A stretch of 64,000 nucleotides of DNA, from positions 1 to 64,000 of the forward strand of contig JAZSMJ010000041.1 of NCBI GenBank assembly GCA_045535815.1, in the 5' to 3' direction. The position numbers and the translations under genes are program-made. Below the pieces are notes generated by a model. That model searched no databases. It was not told the DNA's origin and worked only from the letters and a program-made list of their open reading frames with translations. The DNA comes from JAZSMJ01 sp045535815. GTDB lineage: Bacteria; Bacillota; Clostridia; Oscillospirales; CAG-272. Positions 51,013 through 60,245 of the stretch are shown piece after piece; positions within the stretch are counted from its first letter, which is position 1, and every line of letters starts with the position of its first letter.

Positions 51013-51981
51013 ATGAAATTAGGAGTTTTAACCAATCTGTACGGCGCACTTGCGCTTGACGAAACGCTTGATAAGCTTAAAGCACTTGGAATAGAATCTA
51101 TAGAAATAGGATGCGGTGGCTATCCCGGTAAGGCTCACTGTGACCCCGAGGTACTGCTTGCAGATCCCGAGCAGCTGGCAAAATTCAGAGCTATCATAGC
51201 AAAAAAAGGATTTGATATATCTGCTCTTTCGGTGCACGGAAATCCCGTTCATCCGAATAAGGAGATCGCCCACTCGTTTGACTGCGATTTCAGAAATGCA
51301 GTGCTTCTTTGTGAAAAGCTGGGCGTTGACACGGTGGTTACCTTCTCGGGATGTCCAGGCGACAGCGAAAACGCTCTTTATCCTAACTGGGTAACCTGTC
51401 CCTGGCCGGAGGATTTTCTCAAAATTCTTGACTGGCAGTGGAACGAGGTGCTTATTCCTTACTGGAAGGAAGCGGCTTCATTTGCGCTTAGCCACGGCGT
51501 TACTCATATCGCATTTGAGATGCATCCCGGCTTTTGCGTTTACAATCCCGAAACGCTTCTCCGCTTAAGAGAGGCGGTTGGCGACGTTATAGGTGCAAAT
51601 CTCGATCCTTCTCACCTTATATGGCAGGGAATAGAGCCGATAGACGCTATCCGTGCGCTCAAGGGAGCTATCTACCATTTCCACGCAAAGGATACGAAGA
51701 TCGATCAGTATAACTGCAAAATAAACGGGGTTCTCGATACAAAGCACTACGGAAGAGAAGCTGAAAGATCGTGGATATTCCGTGCAGTCGGATACGGTCA
51801 CGACGCTCAGTATTGGAAGGATATAGCCTCTGCACTCCGTCTTGCAGGATACGACAAGGTCATGTCAATAGAGCACGAGGATTCGCTGATGTCGGTAGAC
51901 GAGGGACTCGCCAAGGCGGCGGCATTTCTTAGCGATATAATAATAAAAGAGCCTAAGCCCGGTGAGATGAGCTGGGCATAA
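51013..51981 (+). CDS. Sugar phosphate isomerase/epimerase (xylose-isomerase-like TIM barrel)
   Basis: 322 residues. AP endonuclease 2/IolE-type barrel: LGVLTNLYG and DTLDKL-type start, IGCGGYPGKAHCDPE, the metal-binding glutamate in IAFEMHPGFCVYN, GANLDPSHLIWQG, and YHFHAKDTKI. The likely reaction is isomerisation or epimerisation of a keto- or inosose sugar. The ATG at 51013 follows AAAGGA; a TTG three codons upstream is less likely. The next gene is a Gfo/Idh/MocA oxidoreductase, a frequent partner in sugar-acid or inositol-type pathways. Confidence 0.86.
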   Translation: MKLGVLTNLYGALALDETLDKLKALGIESIEIGCGGYPGKAHCDPEVLLADPEQLAKFRAIIAKKGFDISALSVHGNPVHPNKEIAHSFDCDFRNAVLLCEKLGVDTVVTFSGCPGDSENALYPNWVTCPWPEDFLKILDWQWNEVLIPYWKEAASFALSHGVTHIAFEMHPGFCVYNPETLLRLREAVGDVIGANLDPSHLIWQGIEPIDAIRALKGAIYHFHAKDTKIDQYNCKINGVLDTKHYGREAERSWIFRAVGYGHDAQYWKDIASALRLAGYDKVMSIEHEDSLMSVDEGLAKAAAFLSDIIIKEPKPGEMSWA

Positions 51982-52007
51982 AACGAGATATAAAAGAGGT
52001 ACTTATT

Positions 52008-53054
52008 ATGAAAAAGAATCTTGCAATCGTAGGATTTGGCGGCATGGGCGGATGGCACGCCGATAATGCGCTTAAGAGCGACGTTGTTGAGCTTGTCGGT
52101 GTATACGACATAAAGCCCGAAAGACTTGCTGTGGCTCGTGAAAGGGGCATACACGCATATTCCTCGCTTGAAGAGGTGCTCTGCGATCCTAAAATAGATC
52201 TTATAACTATAGCAACACCAAACGACGTTCACCGTGAGATAGCCATAAAGGCGCTTGAGGCAGGAAAGAACGTTATATCCGAAAAGCCGGTAACTCTTTG
52301 TTCATCCGACCTTGAGGAGATGATAGCGGCATCTGAGCGCACGGGTAAGCTGTTTACCGTTCATCAGAACAGAAGATGGGACGGCGAGCTTCTCGTTATG
52401 AAAAAGGTGCTTGAGTCGGGCGATCTCGGACCTGTTTTCAATATTGAGTCGAGAGTTCACGGCTCAAGAGGTATTCCGGGTGACTGGAGAGGAATGAAGC
52501 GCCACGGCGGCGGAATGATGCTTGACTGGGGAGTTCATCTGATCGACCAGGCAATGCAGATGCTGAAGGGTAAAAAGCCTTCTCGCATTTATGCAAGATA
52601 CGATCACGTTACCAACGCAGAGGTTGACGACGGCTTTAAGCTCGATATGATGTTTGACGACGGACTCGTTTTCAGAGTTGAGGTCGGCACAAGCAACTTT
52701 ATAAATATGCCCAGATTCTATATGCAGGGCGAAAACGGAACGGCTATCATACCCGATTGGTGTCAGAGCGCCAAGGTCGTATGCTGCAAGAATTGGAACG
52801 AAAAGGATGTTGTTCCGGTCGTTACAGCCGCAGGCATAACCAAGACCATGGCTCCAAGAGACGAGAGCAGTATAGTTTCTTATGAGGTACCTCAGCCTGA
52901 GTCTGACGTTCACGATTTCTACAGAAACTTCTGTGCCGCAATAGACGGCCGTGAGGAGCAGATAGTCAAGCACGATGAGATGCGTCTCGTTATGAAGATA
53001 ATGGAGGCTGCAAACGAGTCCGACAGACTTGGCACGGTCATAGATTTTGAATAA
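52008..53054 (+). CDS. Gfo/Idh/MocA family oxidoreductase
   Basis: 348 residues. Rossmann NAD(P)-binding start NLAIVGFGGMGGWHADNA, then TIATPNDVHREIAIKALEAGKNVISEKPV with the catalytic EKP motif, and MLDWGVHLIDQAM near the substrate site. It oxidises a hydroxyl of a sugar or cyclitol. The partner genes, epimerase upstream (26-base gap) and esterase downstream (22-base gap), suggest one degradation route for a substituted sugar (inference). AGAGGTACTTATT precedes the ATG. Confidence 0.9.
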   Translation: MKKNLAIVGFGGMGGWHADNALKSDVVELVGVYDIKPERLAVARERGIHAYSSLEEVLCDPKIDLITIATPNDVHREIAIKALEAGKNVISEKPVTLCSSDLEEMIAASERTGKLFTVHQNRRWDGELLVMKKVLESGDLGPVFNIESRVHGSRGIPGDWRGMKRHGGGMMLDWGVHLIDQAMQMLKGKKPSRIYARYDHVTNAEVDDGFKLDMMFDDGLVFRVEVGTSNFINMPRFYMQGENGTAIIPDWCQSAKVVCCKNWNEKDVVPVVTAAGITKTMAPRDESSIVSYEVPQPESDVHDFYRNFCAAIDGREEQIVKHDEMRLVMKIMEAANESDRLGTVIDFE

Positions 53055-53076
53055 ATTTTTGAGAGGGGTAATATAA

Positions 53077-53817
53077 ATGGCTTATATTGAATGTGAATTC
53101 AGAACGGGTAACTTAGGGGCACCGTCAACCTTTATTGCGATAGTTCCCGAGTATCTCGGCGACAACGCAAAAACGCTTTATCTTCTTCACGGACTTACCG
53201 ACAGCCACAAAAGCTGGATGAGAGGAACGTCTATTGACAGATACGCACACGAGCACGGTATGGTCGTCATAATGCCCGACGGCGGAAGAAGCTTCTATAC
53301 CAATATGAAATACGGTTGGAACTATCTTACATACGTGACCGAAGAGCTTGTCGGCTATACGAGATCGCTCTTCAGACTTAGTGACAAGCGTGAGGATACC
53401 TTTATCTGCGGTAATTCCATGGGCGGATATGGCGCATTCAAGAGCGCACTCACAAGACCCGATATATTCGGTGCGGCAGTAAGCCTTTCGGGAGTTATGG
53501 ATATCTCCGAGAGATTTGACAAAATGAACGAATGGGACGTTGACAAGCGTCTTATATGGGGGCTCGACCATACGGTGAAGGATACCCGTGACGATCTTTT
53601 CCGCTTGGTCTCCGACCTTGAGGGCTCGGATATAAAGCCTCGCCTTCTTCAGATATGCGGCACGGAGGATTTCCTCTACGATGCAAACGTTAAATTCAGA
53701 GATTTTATGAAGGATAAAGACTTTGATTATACCTACCGTGAGGGCGAAGGAATACACTACTGGCCCTACTGGGATTCGCAGATCGGATCCGCTATGGATT
53801 GGATGCTTCAAAAATAA
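53077..53817 (+). CDS. Alpha/beta-hydrolase esterase (EstA-like)
   Basis: 246 residues, cytoplasmic. The nucleophile elbow is ICGNSMGGYGAFKSAL, with LYLLHGLTDSHKSWM and MPDGGRSFYTN upstream. The C-terminal GIHYWPYWDSQI carries the histidine. This is the family of tributyrin esterases and acetylxylan- or feruloyl-type deacylases, so it could strip an acyl group from a sugar imported for the neighbouring enzymes (inference). Ends at a bidirectional terminator. Confidence 0.88.
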   Translation: MAYIECEFRTGNLGAPSTFIAIVPEYLGDNAKTLYLLHGLTDSHKSWMRGTSIDRYAHEHGMVVIMPDGGRSFYTNMKYGWNYLTYVTEELVGYTRSLFRLSDKREDTFICGNSMGGYGAFKSALTRPDIFGAAVSLSGVMDISERFDKMNEWDVDKRLIWGLDHTVKDTRDDLFRLVSDLEGSDIKPRLLQICGTEDFLYDANVKFRDFMKDKDFDYTYREGEGIHYWPYWDSQIGSAMDWMLQK

Positions 53818-53820
53818 AAA

Positions 53821-53851
53821 AATACCGACAGATCAACGATCTGTCGGTATT
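53821..53851. terminator. Bidirectional terminator
   Basis: 14-bp stem AATACCGACAGATC / GATCTGTCGGTATT with an AAC loop and T-runs on both sides. It serves the esterase gene and the convergent solute-binding gene. Confidence 0.9.
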
Positions 53852-53854
53852 TTT

Positions 53855-55315
53855 TTATTCAAACTGTTCGTTCAATGCTTCAACGTCCTGCTTTGCGGAT
53901 CTGAGAGATCTCTTATATGTAGATGCAAATGCGGGAGTTCCGGTATTTATCATGTTTCTGATGTTGCTTGAAACAGAGCCTGCATTATTTACAAGTCCGA
54001 GGTCGATAACTCTGTTCTGGATTATGTATTCGACCATCTCCATCGAAGCTGTGTCTCTTACGTATTTGCCTTCGATAGCAAGACCGAAGTATATCGGTTC
54101 AACGTCCTTGTAGGACATAAATGCCATGTCTTCAAGAATAATGCCCGTCATTTCAATGTCAGAGCACTGTGTGGGAACGGATATTACCGTGCCAAGACCG
54201 TGCATAAAGCTGGTATATTTTTCTGTTTTTTGATCGTACTTGGGCAGCGGAACCATTCCGAAATCCGCTTCCATATCTCTGAATGCCTGAGCCGATCCTA
54301 TGGATTCGGTAAAGAAAAGCGCTCTATTTTCGATGAAGAGAGTTCTTCCGTATTCCGATTCGGTGTTTATCTTGTCGTTATCACCGTCGTAATGGGAGTT
54401 GAATGCGTTGTTGCAGATATTGTATACCTTGTTGAGTATATCGAGTGAGCGGTCGTCAAGCTCCTGGAAGATAAGACGGTCATCTTCGTCCTTGGTAATG
54501 TATCTCAGACCCGCGCCGATAAGGAATCCGTCGGGGCCGGAGCCCTGATAAGCTGTTCCGTAGGAATCTGCAGTGTTCATATAGCCATCCTGATTCAGAT
54601 CCTTTATAAACTGACGTGTGATCTCCGTGTACTTGTCGAGAGTCCAAGTGCCGTTCTTTACGTATTCGTAGATATCGTTTTCATCAAGTCCGGTGTCGGA
54701 GAGCATCTTCTTGTTGAACATTGCGATCCAGGTCGTTTCGTGAGCCTTGAGTGTCATCGAGTTTGCAACGTAATAAAGCTTATGATTTATCGAGCAGTCG
54801 TTCCTCGTGCCCTGATCCCACCAAGGATTATCGAGATTTATATAAGGAACTTCACTTTCAAGGTCAAGCAAAAGATCGGATGCCGCCATCTTATATGTCT
54901 GGTCAAATCCGACAACCAAAGCCTGATAGGGCAGCGATCCTGCAGCTGAGAGGTTGTACACCTCGTTATAGCAGTTGGCAAATGGGATCTGATGCATAAC
55001 GATATCTATACCGTATTTTTCTTCGATTGCGAGGTTTCTTTCAATTATAGCATCCTGAAGAACGTCTCCGTTTGATTCGGAGTTATAAAGATCGATGTCG
55101 AAATAGTTTCCGTCATAGGTCAGAAAATTCATCTCGGCATTGGGGAAGGTCTTTTCGGGGAGATCGGGATAAGGACCGGTATATTCTTCAACGGTTTCCG
55201 CAGTTGATTCACTTCCCTGGGTGCTTACCGGAGTATTCTGTGGCTTGTCATCGTTGCAGGCCGCTACAGTAATAAGAATAAGTAAAATTGCAAGAAGTAA
55301 AAATGTTTTTTTCAT
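53855..55315 (-). CDS. Solute-binding lipoprotein of an ABC-type system (paralogue 1)
   Basis: 486 residues. Lipobox VAAC at about residue 20, then NDDKPQNTP. It has the mixed alpha/beta layout of an extracellular solute-binding protein, including NPWWDQGTRND, WTLDKYTEITRQFIKDLN, and FGMVPLPKYDQKTEKYTSFMHG. It binds a sugar or oligosaccharide outside and hands it to a permease. It is about 70% identical (by eye) to the protein at 56218-57690. No permease or ATPase gene is in the window. An unrelated lipoprotein gene precedes it by 49 bases, in the same unit. Confidence 0.85.
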   Translation of the reverse strand: MKKTFLLLAILLILITVAACNDDKPQNTPVSTQGSESTAETVEEYTGPYPDLPEKTFPNAEMNFLTYDGNYFDIDLYNSESNGDVLQDAIIERNLAIEEKYGIDIVMHQIPFANCYNEVYNLSAAGSLPYQALVVGFDQTYKMAASDLLLDLESEVPYINLDNPWWDQGTRNDCSINHKLYYVANSMTLKAHETTWIAMFNKKMLSDTGLDENDIYEYVKNGTWTLDKYTEITRQFIKDLNQDGYMNTADSYGTAYQGSGPDGFLIGAGLRYITKDEDDRLIFQELDDRSLDILNKVYNICNNAFNSHYDGDNDKINTESEYGRTLFIENRALFFTESIGSAQAFRDMEADFGMVPLPKYDQKTEKYTSFMHGLGTVISVPTQCSDIEMTGIILEDMAFMSYKDVEPIYFGLAIEGKYVRDTASMEMVEYIIQNRVIDLGLVNNAGSVSSNIRNMINTGTPAFASTYKRSLRSAKQDVEALNEQFE

Positions 55316-55364
55316 AATTAATTCTCCTTGAGCTGATTTATAATATCTTGTTCAAATATCACGG

Positions 55365-56066
55365 TTATTTTCCCAAAGGTGAAAAAATATGTTGGTCGTC
55401 AACACACCAATATGCGTGATCGGGGTCTGACTCCTCTGCATAGAATACCATATATTCGCAACCGGCAGGGCTGATAAGAGTAAGCTGTATTCCGGAGTAC
55501 CAGCTGCCGAGTGATCCGATAGATTGAGTAACACGTGCTTCTCCCGTGCCTTCCTCTCCGTCAAAGCGGTAATCGTAGGATATATGCGAGTCTGAAATAT
55601 CCTTTACGTTGAGATAGCATCCGTCATCATCCTCCCACTCCCCGAGCAGGTAATCGATGTTAACGAAGGAGCCGAGCGTGTGCGAGTTGCTGTGATGTAT
55701 CCATTCACCGCTTGCACTGTCAAGCGTATATAATACGTTTACCTTCATTATTGCTGTGATGGGTGAGAATCTCTCGGATTCGGTATACTCATAAGAAAAA
55801 GTGAAGCTTTCATCAGAATAAGCAGAATAAGCCGCATCTGCAAGCGTGAGCTCCGAGATGTCTAATTCCAGATCTTCTGCAACCATTGCACGCACTGTTG
55901 CCTCATCCACAGGTGGAGGAAGCTCAACTGCCTCGGTCTCGGTCTCCTGCACGTCTGTCTCGGATTCGGTGCTTTCATCTGGTGCTGAGGGCAGCTCCTT
56001 TGCTCCGCAGGCAACTAAAGCGACCAATATAAGCAAAGCTGTAAGCAGTAAAAATAATTTTTTCAT
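55365..56066 (-). CDS. Lipoprotein, unknown function
   Basis: 233 residues. Lipobox VAC at about residue 20 and an acidic, Thr/Glu-rich linker (about 23-50) before a beta-rich domain with a conserved-looking YLLGEWEDDDGCYLNV segment, of the kind seen in lipocalin-like or DUF-type lipoproteins. I recognise no family. It sits between the two solute-binding paralogues and shares a transcript with the second of them. GGAGGCA precedes the ATG. Confidence 0.72.
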   Translation of the reverse strand: MKKLFLLLTALLILVALVACGAKELPSAPDESTESETDVQETETEAVELPPPVDEATVRAMVAEDLELDISELTLADAAYSAYSDESFTFSYEYTESERFSPITAIMKVNVLYTLDSASGEWIHHSNSHTLGSFVNIDYLLGEWEDDDGCYLNVKDISDSHISYDYRFDGEEGTGEARVTQSIGSLGSWYSGIQLTLISPAGCEYMVFYAEESDPDHAYWCVDDQHIFSPLGK

Positions 56067-56102
56067 AAAATGCCTCCTGAAACGGTCGTAAAATCTATTT
56101 TT

Positions 56103-56131
56103 ATTTTATATAAAAAACAAAGGTTTGTCAA
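56103..56131 (-). promoter_or_regulatory. Promoter of the lipoprotein-solute-binding unit
   Basis: On the minus strand TTGACA (56126-56131), 17-base spacer, TAAAAT (56103-56108). It lies between the upstream terminator and the lipoprotein gene. Confidence 0.85.
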
Positions 56132-56165
56132 TCATTTTTTGCTAACCCTTCAACTGCTCTGCTTT

Positions 56166-56213
56166 CATACAAAAAAAGAACTCAGCCCCCGGGCTGAGTT
56201 CTTTTTTTGTATG
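56166..56213 (-). terminator. Terminator after the second solute-binding gene
   Basis: A 23-bp perfect stem ending in CAGCCC / GGGCTG, with a run of seven T after GAGTTC. The strongest terminator in the window; it isolates the upstream gene as its own transcript. Confidence 0.93.
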
Positions 56214-56217
56214 AATA

Positions 56218-57690
56218 TTATTCAAAAAGGTCGTTGATTTCGTTAACAGCCTGAACTGCGCTTCTGAGAGATCTCTTGTATGTGGAAGCGAATGCGGGCT
56301 GACCGTCGTTGATCATCTGTCTTATAGTGCTGCAGACAGATCCAACGTTTGTAGCGATACCAAGGTCAACTACACGGTTCTGGAGTATGTATTCAACCAT
56401 TTCCATAGAAGTGGTATCTCTTACGTACTTACCTTCAACTGCGAGTCCGAAGTAGATGGGCTCAACGTCCTTGTAGGTCGTGAACGCCATATCTTCAAGA
56501 AGCACGCCTGCCATCTCAACGTTCTTGCAGAGTGCGGGAACGCATGTGAATGTTCCGAGACCGGCGTGGATTATACTTGTGTAAACTTCTGTCTTTTCGT
56601 CATACTTGGGAAGCGGAACTATACCGAAGTCTGCATCCATATCACGGAAGCCCTGAGCGGAGCCGAGTGATTCGGTGAAGAAGAGAGCTCTGTTTTCAAC
56701 GAAGAGAACTCTACCGTATTCGGTTTCTGTTGCTATCTTGTCGTTTGTTCCTGCATAGTGGGAGTTGAACGCTGTACCACCCTTACAGATTGCGAATACC
56801 TTGTTGAGTATATCGAGAGAACGGTCGTCGAGTTCCTGGAATACAAGGTTGTCTTCCTCGTCCTTTGTAACGTATCTGAGACCGCCGCTTATAAGGAATC
56901 CGTCAGGACCGGAGCCCTGGTAAGCTGTACCGTAGGAGTCAGCTGTGTTCATGTAACCGTCCTGGTTGAGGTCCTTGATAAACTTTCTTGTGATCTCTGT
57001 GTACTTGTCGAGAGTCCAGGTGCCGTCCTTTACGTACTGATAGATATCTTCATCGGAAAGACCCTCGTCAGCGAGCATCTTCTTATTGAACATAGCTATC
57101 CATGTAAGCTCGTTTGCCATGATATTGGTAGAGCTTGCAACGTAGTAAAGCTTATCCTTTATTGAGCAGTCGTATCTCGTACCCTGGTCCCACCAAGGAT
57201 TGTCGAGATTTATGTGGGGAACCTCTGTCTCAAGGTCGAGAAGGAGGCCTTCTGCAGCCATCTTATAGGCATTTTCTCCACCTGCCATTATAGCCATGTA
57301 GGGAAGATCGCCTGATGCGGAAAGATTGTATACCTGAGTATACATATCAGCATTGGCAACGGTGTACTGAACGATATCGACGCCGTACTTTTCCTCTAAA
57401 GCCATGTTTCTTTCAAGGATAGCATCCTCAAGAACCTCACCGCTTGACTCGGAATTGGGAAGGTCTACGTCACGGAAGTTTCCGTCAAAAACGAGGAACG
57501 CCGCTTCTTCGTTGGGAAACGTTACCTCGGGAAGCTCCGGATACGGACCTTCGTATTCGTCCTGTGTTTCTTCGACTGATTCGCTGCCCTGTGTAGAAAC
57601 GGGTGTGTTCTGCGGCTTGTCATCATTACAAGCAACGACCGCAAGCATTACTACAAGTAAAGCGATCAGCAAAATTGCTAATTTTTTCAT
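56218..57690 (-). CDS. Solute-binding lipoprotein of an ABC-type system (paralogue 2)
   Basis: 490 residues, lipobox VAC followed by NDDKPQNTPVSTQGSES as in paralogue 1. Long identical runs such as TWTLDKYTEITR and DLNQDGYMNTADSYGTAYQG show a tandem duplication. The start is ATG 57690, with GGAGGG upstream; a frame start at 57702 lacks one. It has its own strong promoter and terminator, and its promoter carries paired repeat sites (57706-57726, 57785-57804). Codon choice looks highly adapted, hinting at high expression. Ligand unknown; likely a sugar, given the adjacent kinase operon. Confidence 0.86.
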   Translation of the reverse strand: MKKLAILLIALLVVMLAVVACNDDKPQNTPVSTQGSESVEETQDEYEGPYPELPEVTFPNEEAAFLVFDGNFRDVDLPNSESSGEVLEDAILERNMALEEKYGVDIVQYTVANADMYTQVYNLSASGDLPYMAIMAGGENAYKMAAEGLLLDLETEVPHINLDNPWWDQGTRYDCSIKDKLYYVASSTNIMANELTWIAMFNKKMLADEGLSDEDIYQYVKDGTWTLDKYTEITRKFIKDLNQDGYMNTADSYGTAYQGSGPDGFLISGGLRYVTKDEEDNLVFQELDDRSLDILNKVFAICKGGTAFNSHYAGTNDKIATETEYGRVLFVENRALFFTESLGSAQGFRDMDADFGIVPLPKYDEKTEVYTSIIHAGLGTFTCVPALCKNVEMAGVLLEDMAFTTYKDVEPIYFGLAVEGKYVRDTTSMEMVEYILQNRVVDLGIATNVGSVCSTIRQMINDGQPAFASTYKRSLRSAVQAVNEINDLFE

Positions 57691-57705
57691 TTTGCCCTCC
57701 AAAAA

Positions 57706-57804
57706 TTCACATTGTGATGTAATATTAATTATAAATCCTAAACGGAATTATGTCAATAATAATGCCGATTTTTATATGTAAAAATTACATTCTGATGTTA
57801 TATT
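57706..57804 (-). promoter_or_regulatory. Promoter with two flanking repeat sites, solute-binding gene
   Basis: On the minus strand TTGACA (57751-57756), 17-base spacer, TATAAT (57728-57733): consensus sigma-A. Two copies of ACATTSTGATGTWATATT lie on either side: TTCACATTGTGATGTAAT (57706-57723) just downstream of the -10, and TTACATTCTGATGTTAT (57785-57801) about 30 bases upstream of the -35. Spacing is about 78 bases. The layout suits a repressor or activator bound at two sites. Confidence 0.75.
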
Positions 57805-57822
57805 GCGCTGCGTTTAACAAAA

Positions 57823-59319
57823 TCAGCCCTTAAAGCTTAAGCTCTCAAGAAGATCTGCGTATTCTTTAGCGTGCTTTTCGTACTGTTCGTTCTTTTCCTT
57901 GTTGGGAGCTACGGTTACGGTGCCTGTTATATGGCGCTTTGCAGCCTTTGCAAGATCGCCGTAGATGCCAATAGCAGCACCTGCAACGAGTGCGGCTCCG
58001 TAGGGAGCTGTATCACGAAGGTCGGAAACCGAGTAATTTATTCCCAGAACGTCTGCCTTGATCTGATTGAAGCAAGCGCTCTTTGCTCCGCCGCCTATGG
58101 CGCATACCGAGGTTATATCGCTTGCAGCTCCGTTTTTGCGGAGTATGTCAAGATACATCTTGTATTCGTAGGCGATGGATTCCATTACTGCCTTGAACAT
58201 AGCCGCTCCGTCGTGATTCCAGGAAAGATTTGCAAACATGCCCTTGATCGAAAGGTCGGAGGGGCAGGTGCGTCCTGCAAAATGGGGGATGAACAAAAGT
58301 CCGTCTACTCCTGCAGGGAGCTTATCAGCCTGCTCTTCAAGCTCTGCATAGGAGAATTTATCCATAAGAAGCGATTCCTTCGCCCACTTCACGCAAAGTC
58401 CGCCGCCCGATATATAAGCCATCGGCTGCCACAGACCGTCGATCACGTGACGGGCGTAAAGTATGGTGCGGTTTTCAAGGTCGGGGGAGTAAACGTCAGT
58501 ACAGCAGGAGAATACCGATGCCGTACCTGCAACGTCAAAGCAGTCACCCTTCTGAGAAACGCCTGCACCGAGAGACGACGCCGCCTGGTCGCCGCAGCCT
58601 GCGGCGACCGGCATGCCCTCGCAAAGACCGCTTTCCTTAGCCGCCTTTGCGCTGATTTTTCCGATTATCTTTGTCGGTGCAACTATATCGGGCATCTTGC
58701 TCTTTTCAATATCGAAGATAGAGAGAAGCTCATCAGACCAGCACTTGTTTTTGTTGTCTGCAAAGCCCGAGAAATGTATATTCGTATAGTCTATAAACGC
58801 CTGATCGCTCTTCAGTGCACACAGACGGCCTGCAACGTATACCGACGGAAGAACGAACTTTTCTATACGCTTGTAAACGTCCGGGAACTCCTTTTTCCAG
58901 CGGAGTATTTTTGCTCCGTGAGCCGCAGTTACGGGACAGCCCGTAAGCGATTCGCTGAGGGTGAGCGCCGTATTCTTTATCTCGTCAACGTAGGGCGAGC
59001 ATCTGGTATCGAGCCAGGAATCGTAGGGCGTAACTGCCTCAAAATCAGCATCGATGCCCATTATTCCGGACATCTGACCGTCTATCGAAAGACCGCCTAT
59101 CTCCTCGCTGTTTACCCCCGATTTTTCGATAACCGTCTTTACCGTTCTTATAACCGAGCCGTATATCTCGTCGGGATCCTGCTCTACCGTGCCGGGCACG
59201 GGGCTTATAAGGTTAGAAGCCTCAAACGCATCAGCCACAGCTTTTCCGTCGATGTCGAAAAGCACGGTCTTTGTGCCCTGCGTGCCTATATCACAGCCTA
59301 TAAGATATTTTACTTCCAT
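57823..59319 (-). CDS. xylB: FGGY-family carbohydrate kinase (xylulokinase-like)
   Basis: 498 residues. ASKHA sugar-kinase fold: YLIGCDIGTQGTKTVLFD at the phosphate-1 loop, LSIDGQMSGIMGID, the catalytic aspartate in GCGDQAASSLGAG, and VCAIGGGAKSACFNQIKADVLG for adenosine binding. Closest in outline to D-xylulokinase, but ribulo-, fuculo- and other ketose kinases look alike, so the substrate may be the ketose made by the adjacent 3-epimerase. It starts 11 bases after the epimerase gene. Last gene of the operon. Confidence 0.85.
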   Translation of the reverse strand: MEVKYLIGCDIGTQGTKTVLFDIDGKAVADAFEASNLISPVPGTVEQDPDEIYGSVIRTVKTVIEKSGVNSEEIGGLSIDGQMSGIMGIDADFEAVTPYDSWLDTRCSPYVDEIKNTALTLSESLTGCPVTAAHGAKILRWKKEFPDVYKRIEKFVLPSVYVAGRLCALKSDQAFIDYTNIHFSGFADNKNKCWSDELLSIFDIEKSKMPDIVAPTKIIGKISAKAAKESGLCEGMPVAAGCGDQAASSLGAGVSQKGDCFDVAGTASVFSCCTDVYSPDLENRTILYARHVIDGLWQPMAYISGGGLCVKWAKESLLMDKFSYAELEEQADKLPAGVDGLLFIPHFAGRTCPSDLSIKGMFANLSWNHDGAAMFKAVMESIAYEYKMYLDILRKNGAASDITSVCAIGGGAKSACFNQIKADVLGINYSVSDLRDTAPYGAALVAGAAIGIYGDLAKAAKRHITGTVTVAPNKEKNEQYEKHAKEYADLLESLSFKG

Positions 59320-59330
59320 AAGCTATCGCC

Positions 59331-60203
59331 TCACGCAAGCTTTGAGCGGATGAACGCAAGTGCGTTTGCCGCATCGATATCAAGCTTTGCCTCATCAGCA
59401 TTGTCGGAAAGATCTCTCCATACCTTGATATCTCCGCCGACACCGCCACCCATCTTAACGAAGGGCTCCATAACGACGTGCTCCTTGTAGCCGACTTCCC
59501 TCAGTGCGTTTGTTATGGTATCCCAATCCATCTTTCCAAGACCTGGGGTCTTGCGGTTGGTCTCGCCTATGTGGAAGTGACCGATGCGGTCGCCTGCCGT
59601 AAGGATAGCGTCTCTGAAATTATCTTCCTCTATATTCATATGGTACGTATCAAGGAGTATCTTGCAGTTGGGGCTTTCAACGGTATCAACGTAGGCAACT
59701 GCCTCCTTTGCTGTGTTGAGAAGTATCTGCTCGAAGCGGTTAACGACCTCCATACAGAGCGTAACACCGCAATTTTCCGCTGTCTTTACTACCTCTCTCA
59801 TGCTCTCAATAGAGCGGTCAAGCACGTCCTGCTTTGAATCTATACCGTAGGAAAGAGCACCCGGCCATGCAGAGTAAAGTATACCGCCGAACACCTTTCC
59901 GTCAAGAGCACCGACCGTTTCGATGTTCTTCTTCATATATTCACGGCCTGCAGAGCGAATGGAAGCGTCAGCAGAAGCCATATCGTACTGCGGAGGTACT
60001 CCGAGGCAGTAGGTAAGGTCTATACCGCAATCGTCTGCCGCCTTCTTTATATCCTTTACCTTATCTCTGGGAAGGTCTATCAGCGGAGAGGGACAGATCT
60101 CAAGGGTGTCAAAGCCCAGCTTTGATACCTTGTTTATGTAATAGATATAATCTGCGTCCCACTCACGGCACCAATATGCAAAATAAATACCGACTTTATT
60201 CAT
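59331..60203 (-). CDS. D-tagatose/D-psicose 3-epimerase family protein
   Basis: 290 residues, TIM barrel. The family motif set is intact: MNKVGIYFAYW start, the catalytic glutamates in LCMEVVNRFEQ and VMEPFV, LLDTYHMNIEE and GHFHIGETNRKTPG. Enzymes of this family interconvert ketohexoses at C3, for example D-fructose/D-psicose (allulose) or D-tagatose/D-sorbose, with Mn or Co. The start at 60203 follows GGAGATAATC; the frame to 60215 has none. Its place before an FGGY kinase suggests a ketose that is epimerised and then phosphorylated. Confidence 0.88.
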   Translation of the reverse strand: MNKVGIYFAYWCREWDADYIYYINKVSKLGFDTLEICPSPLIDLPRDKVKDIKKAADDCGIDLTYCLGVPPQYDMASADASIRSAGREYMKKNIETVGALDGKVFGGILYSAWPGALSYGIDSKQDVLDRSIESMREVVKTAENCGVTLCMEVVNRFEQILLNTAKEAVAYVDTVESPNCKILLDTYHMNIEEDNFRDAILTAGDRIGHFHIGETNRKTPGLGKMDWDTITNALREVGYKEHVVMEPFVKMGGGVGGDIKVWRDLSDNADEAKLDIDAANALAFIRSKLA

Positions 60204-60245
60204 GATTATCTCCATTCCGCCGTATATAACGGCACTATAATTTTA

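Noticed and set aside
57871..59490. Long plus-strand open frame of 539 codons
   Set aside because: It lies antisense to the FGGY kinase and 3-epimerase genes, which have full family motifs. Its translation is rich in Cys, Tyr and Arg and has no recognisable domain.
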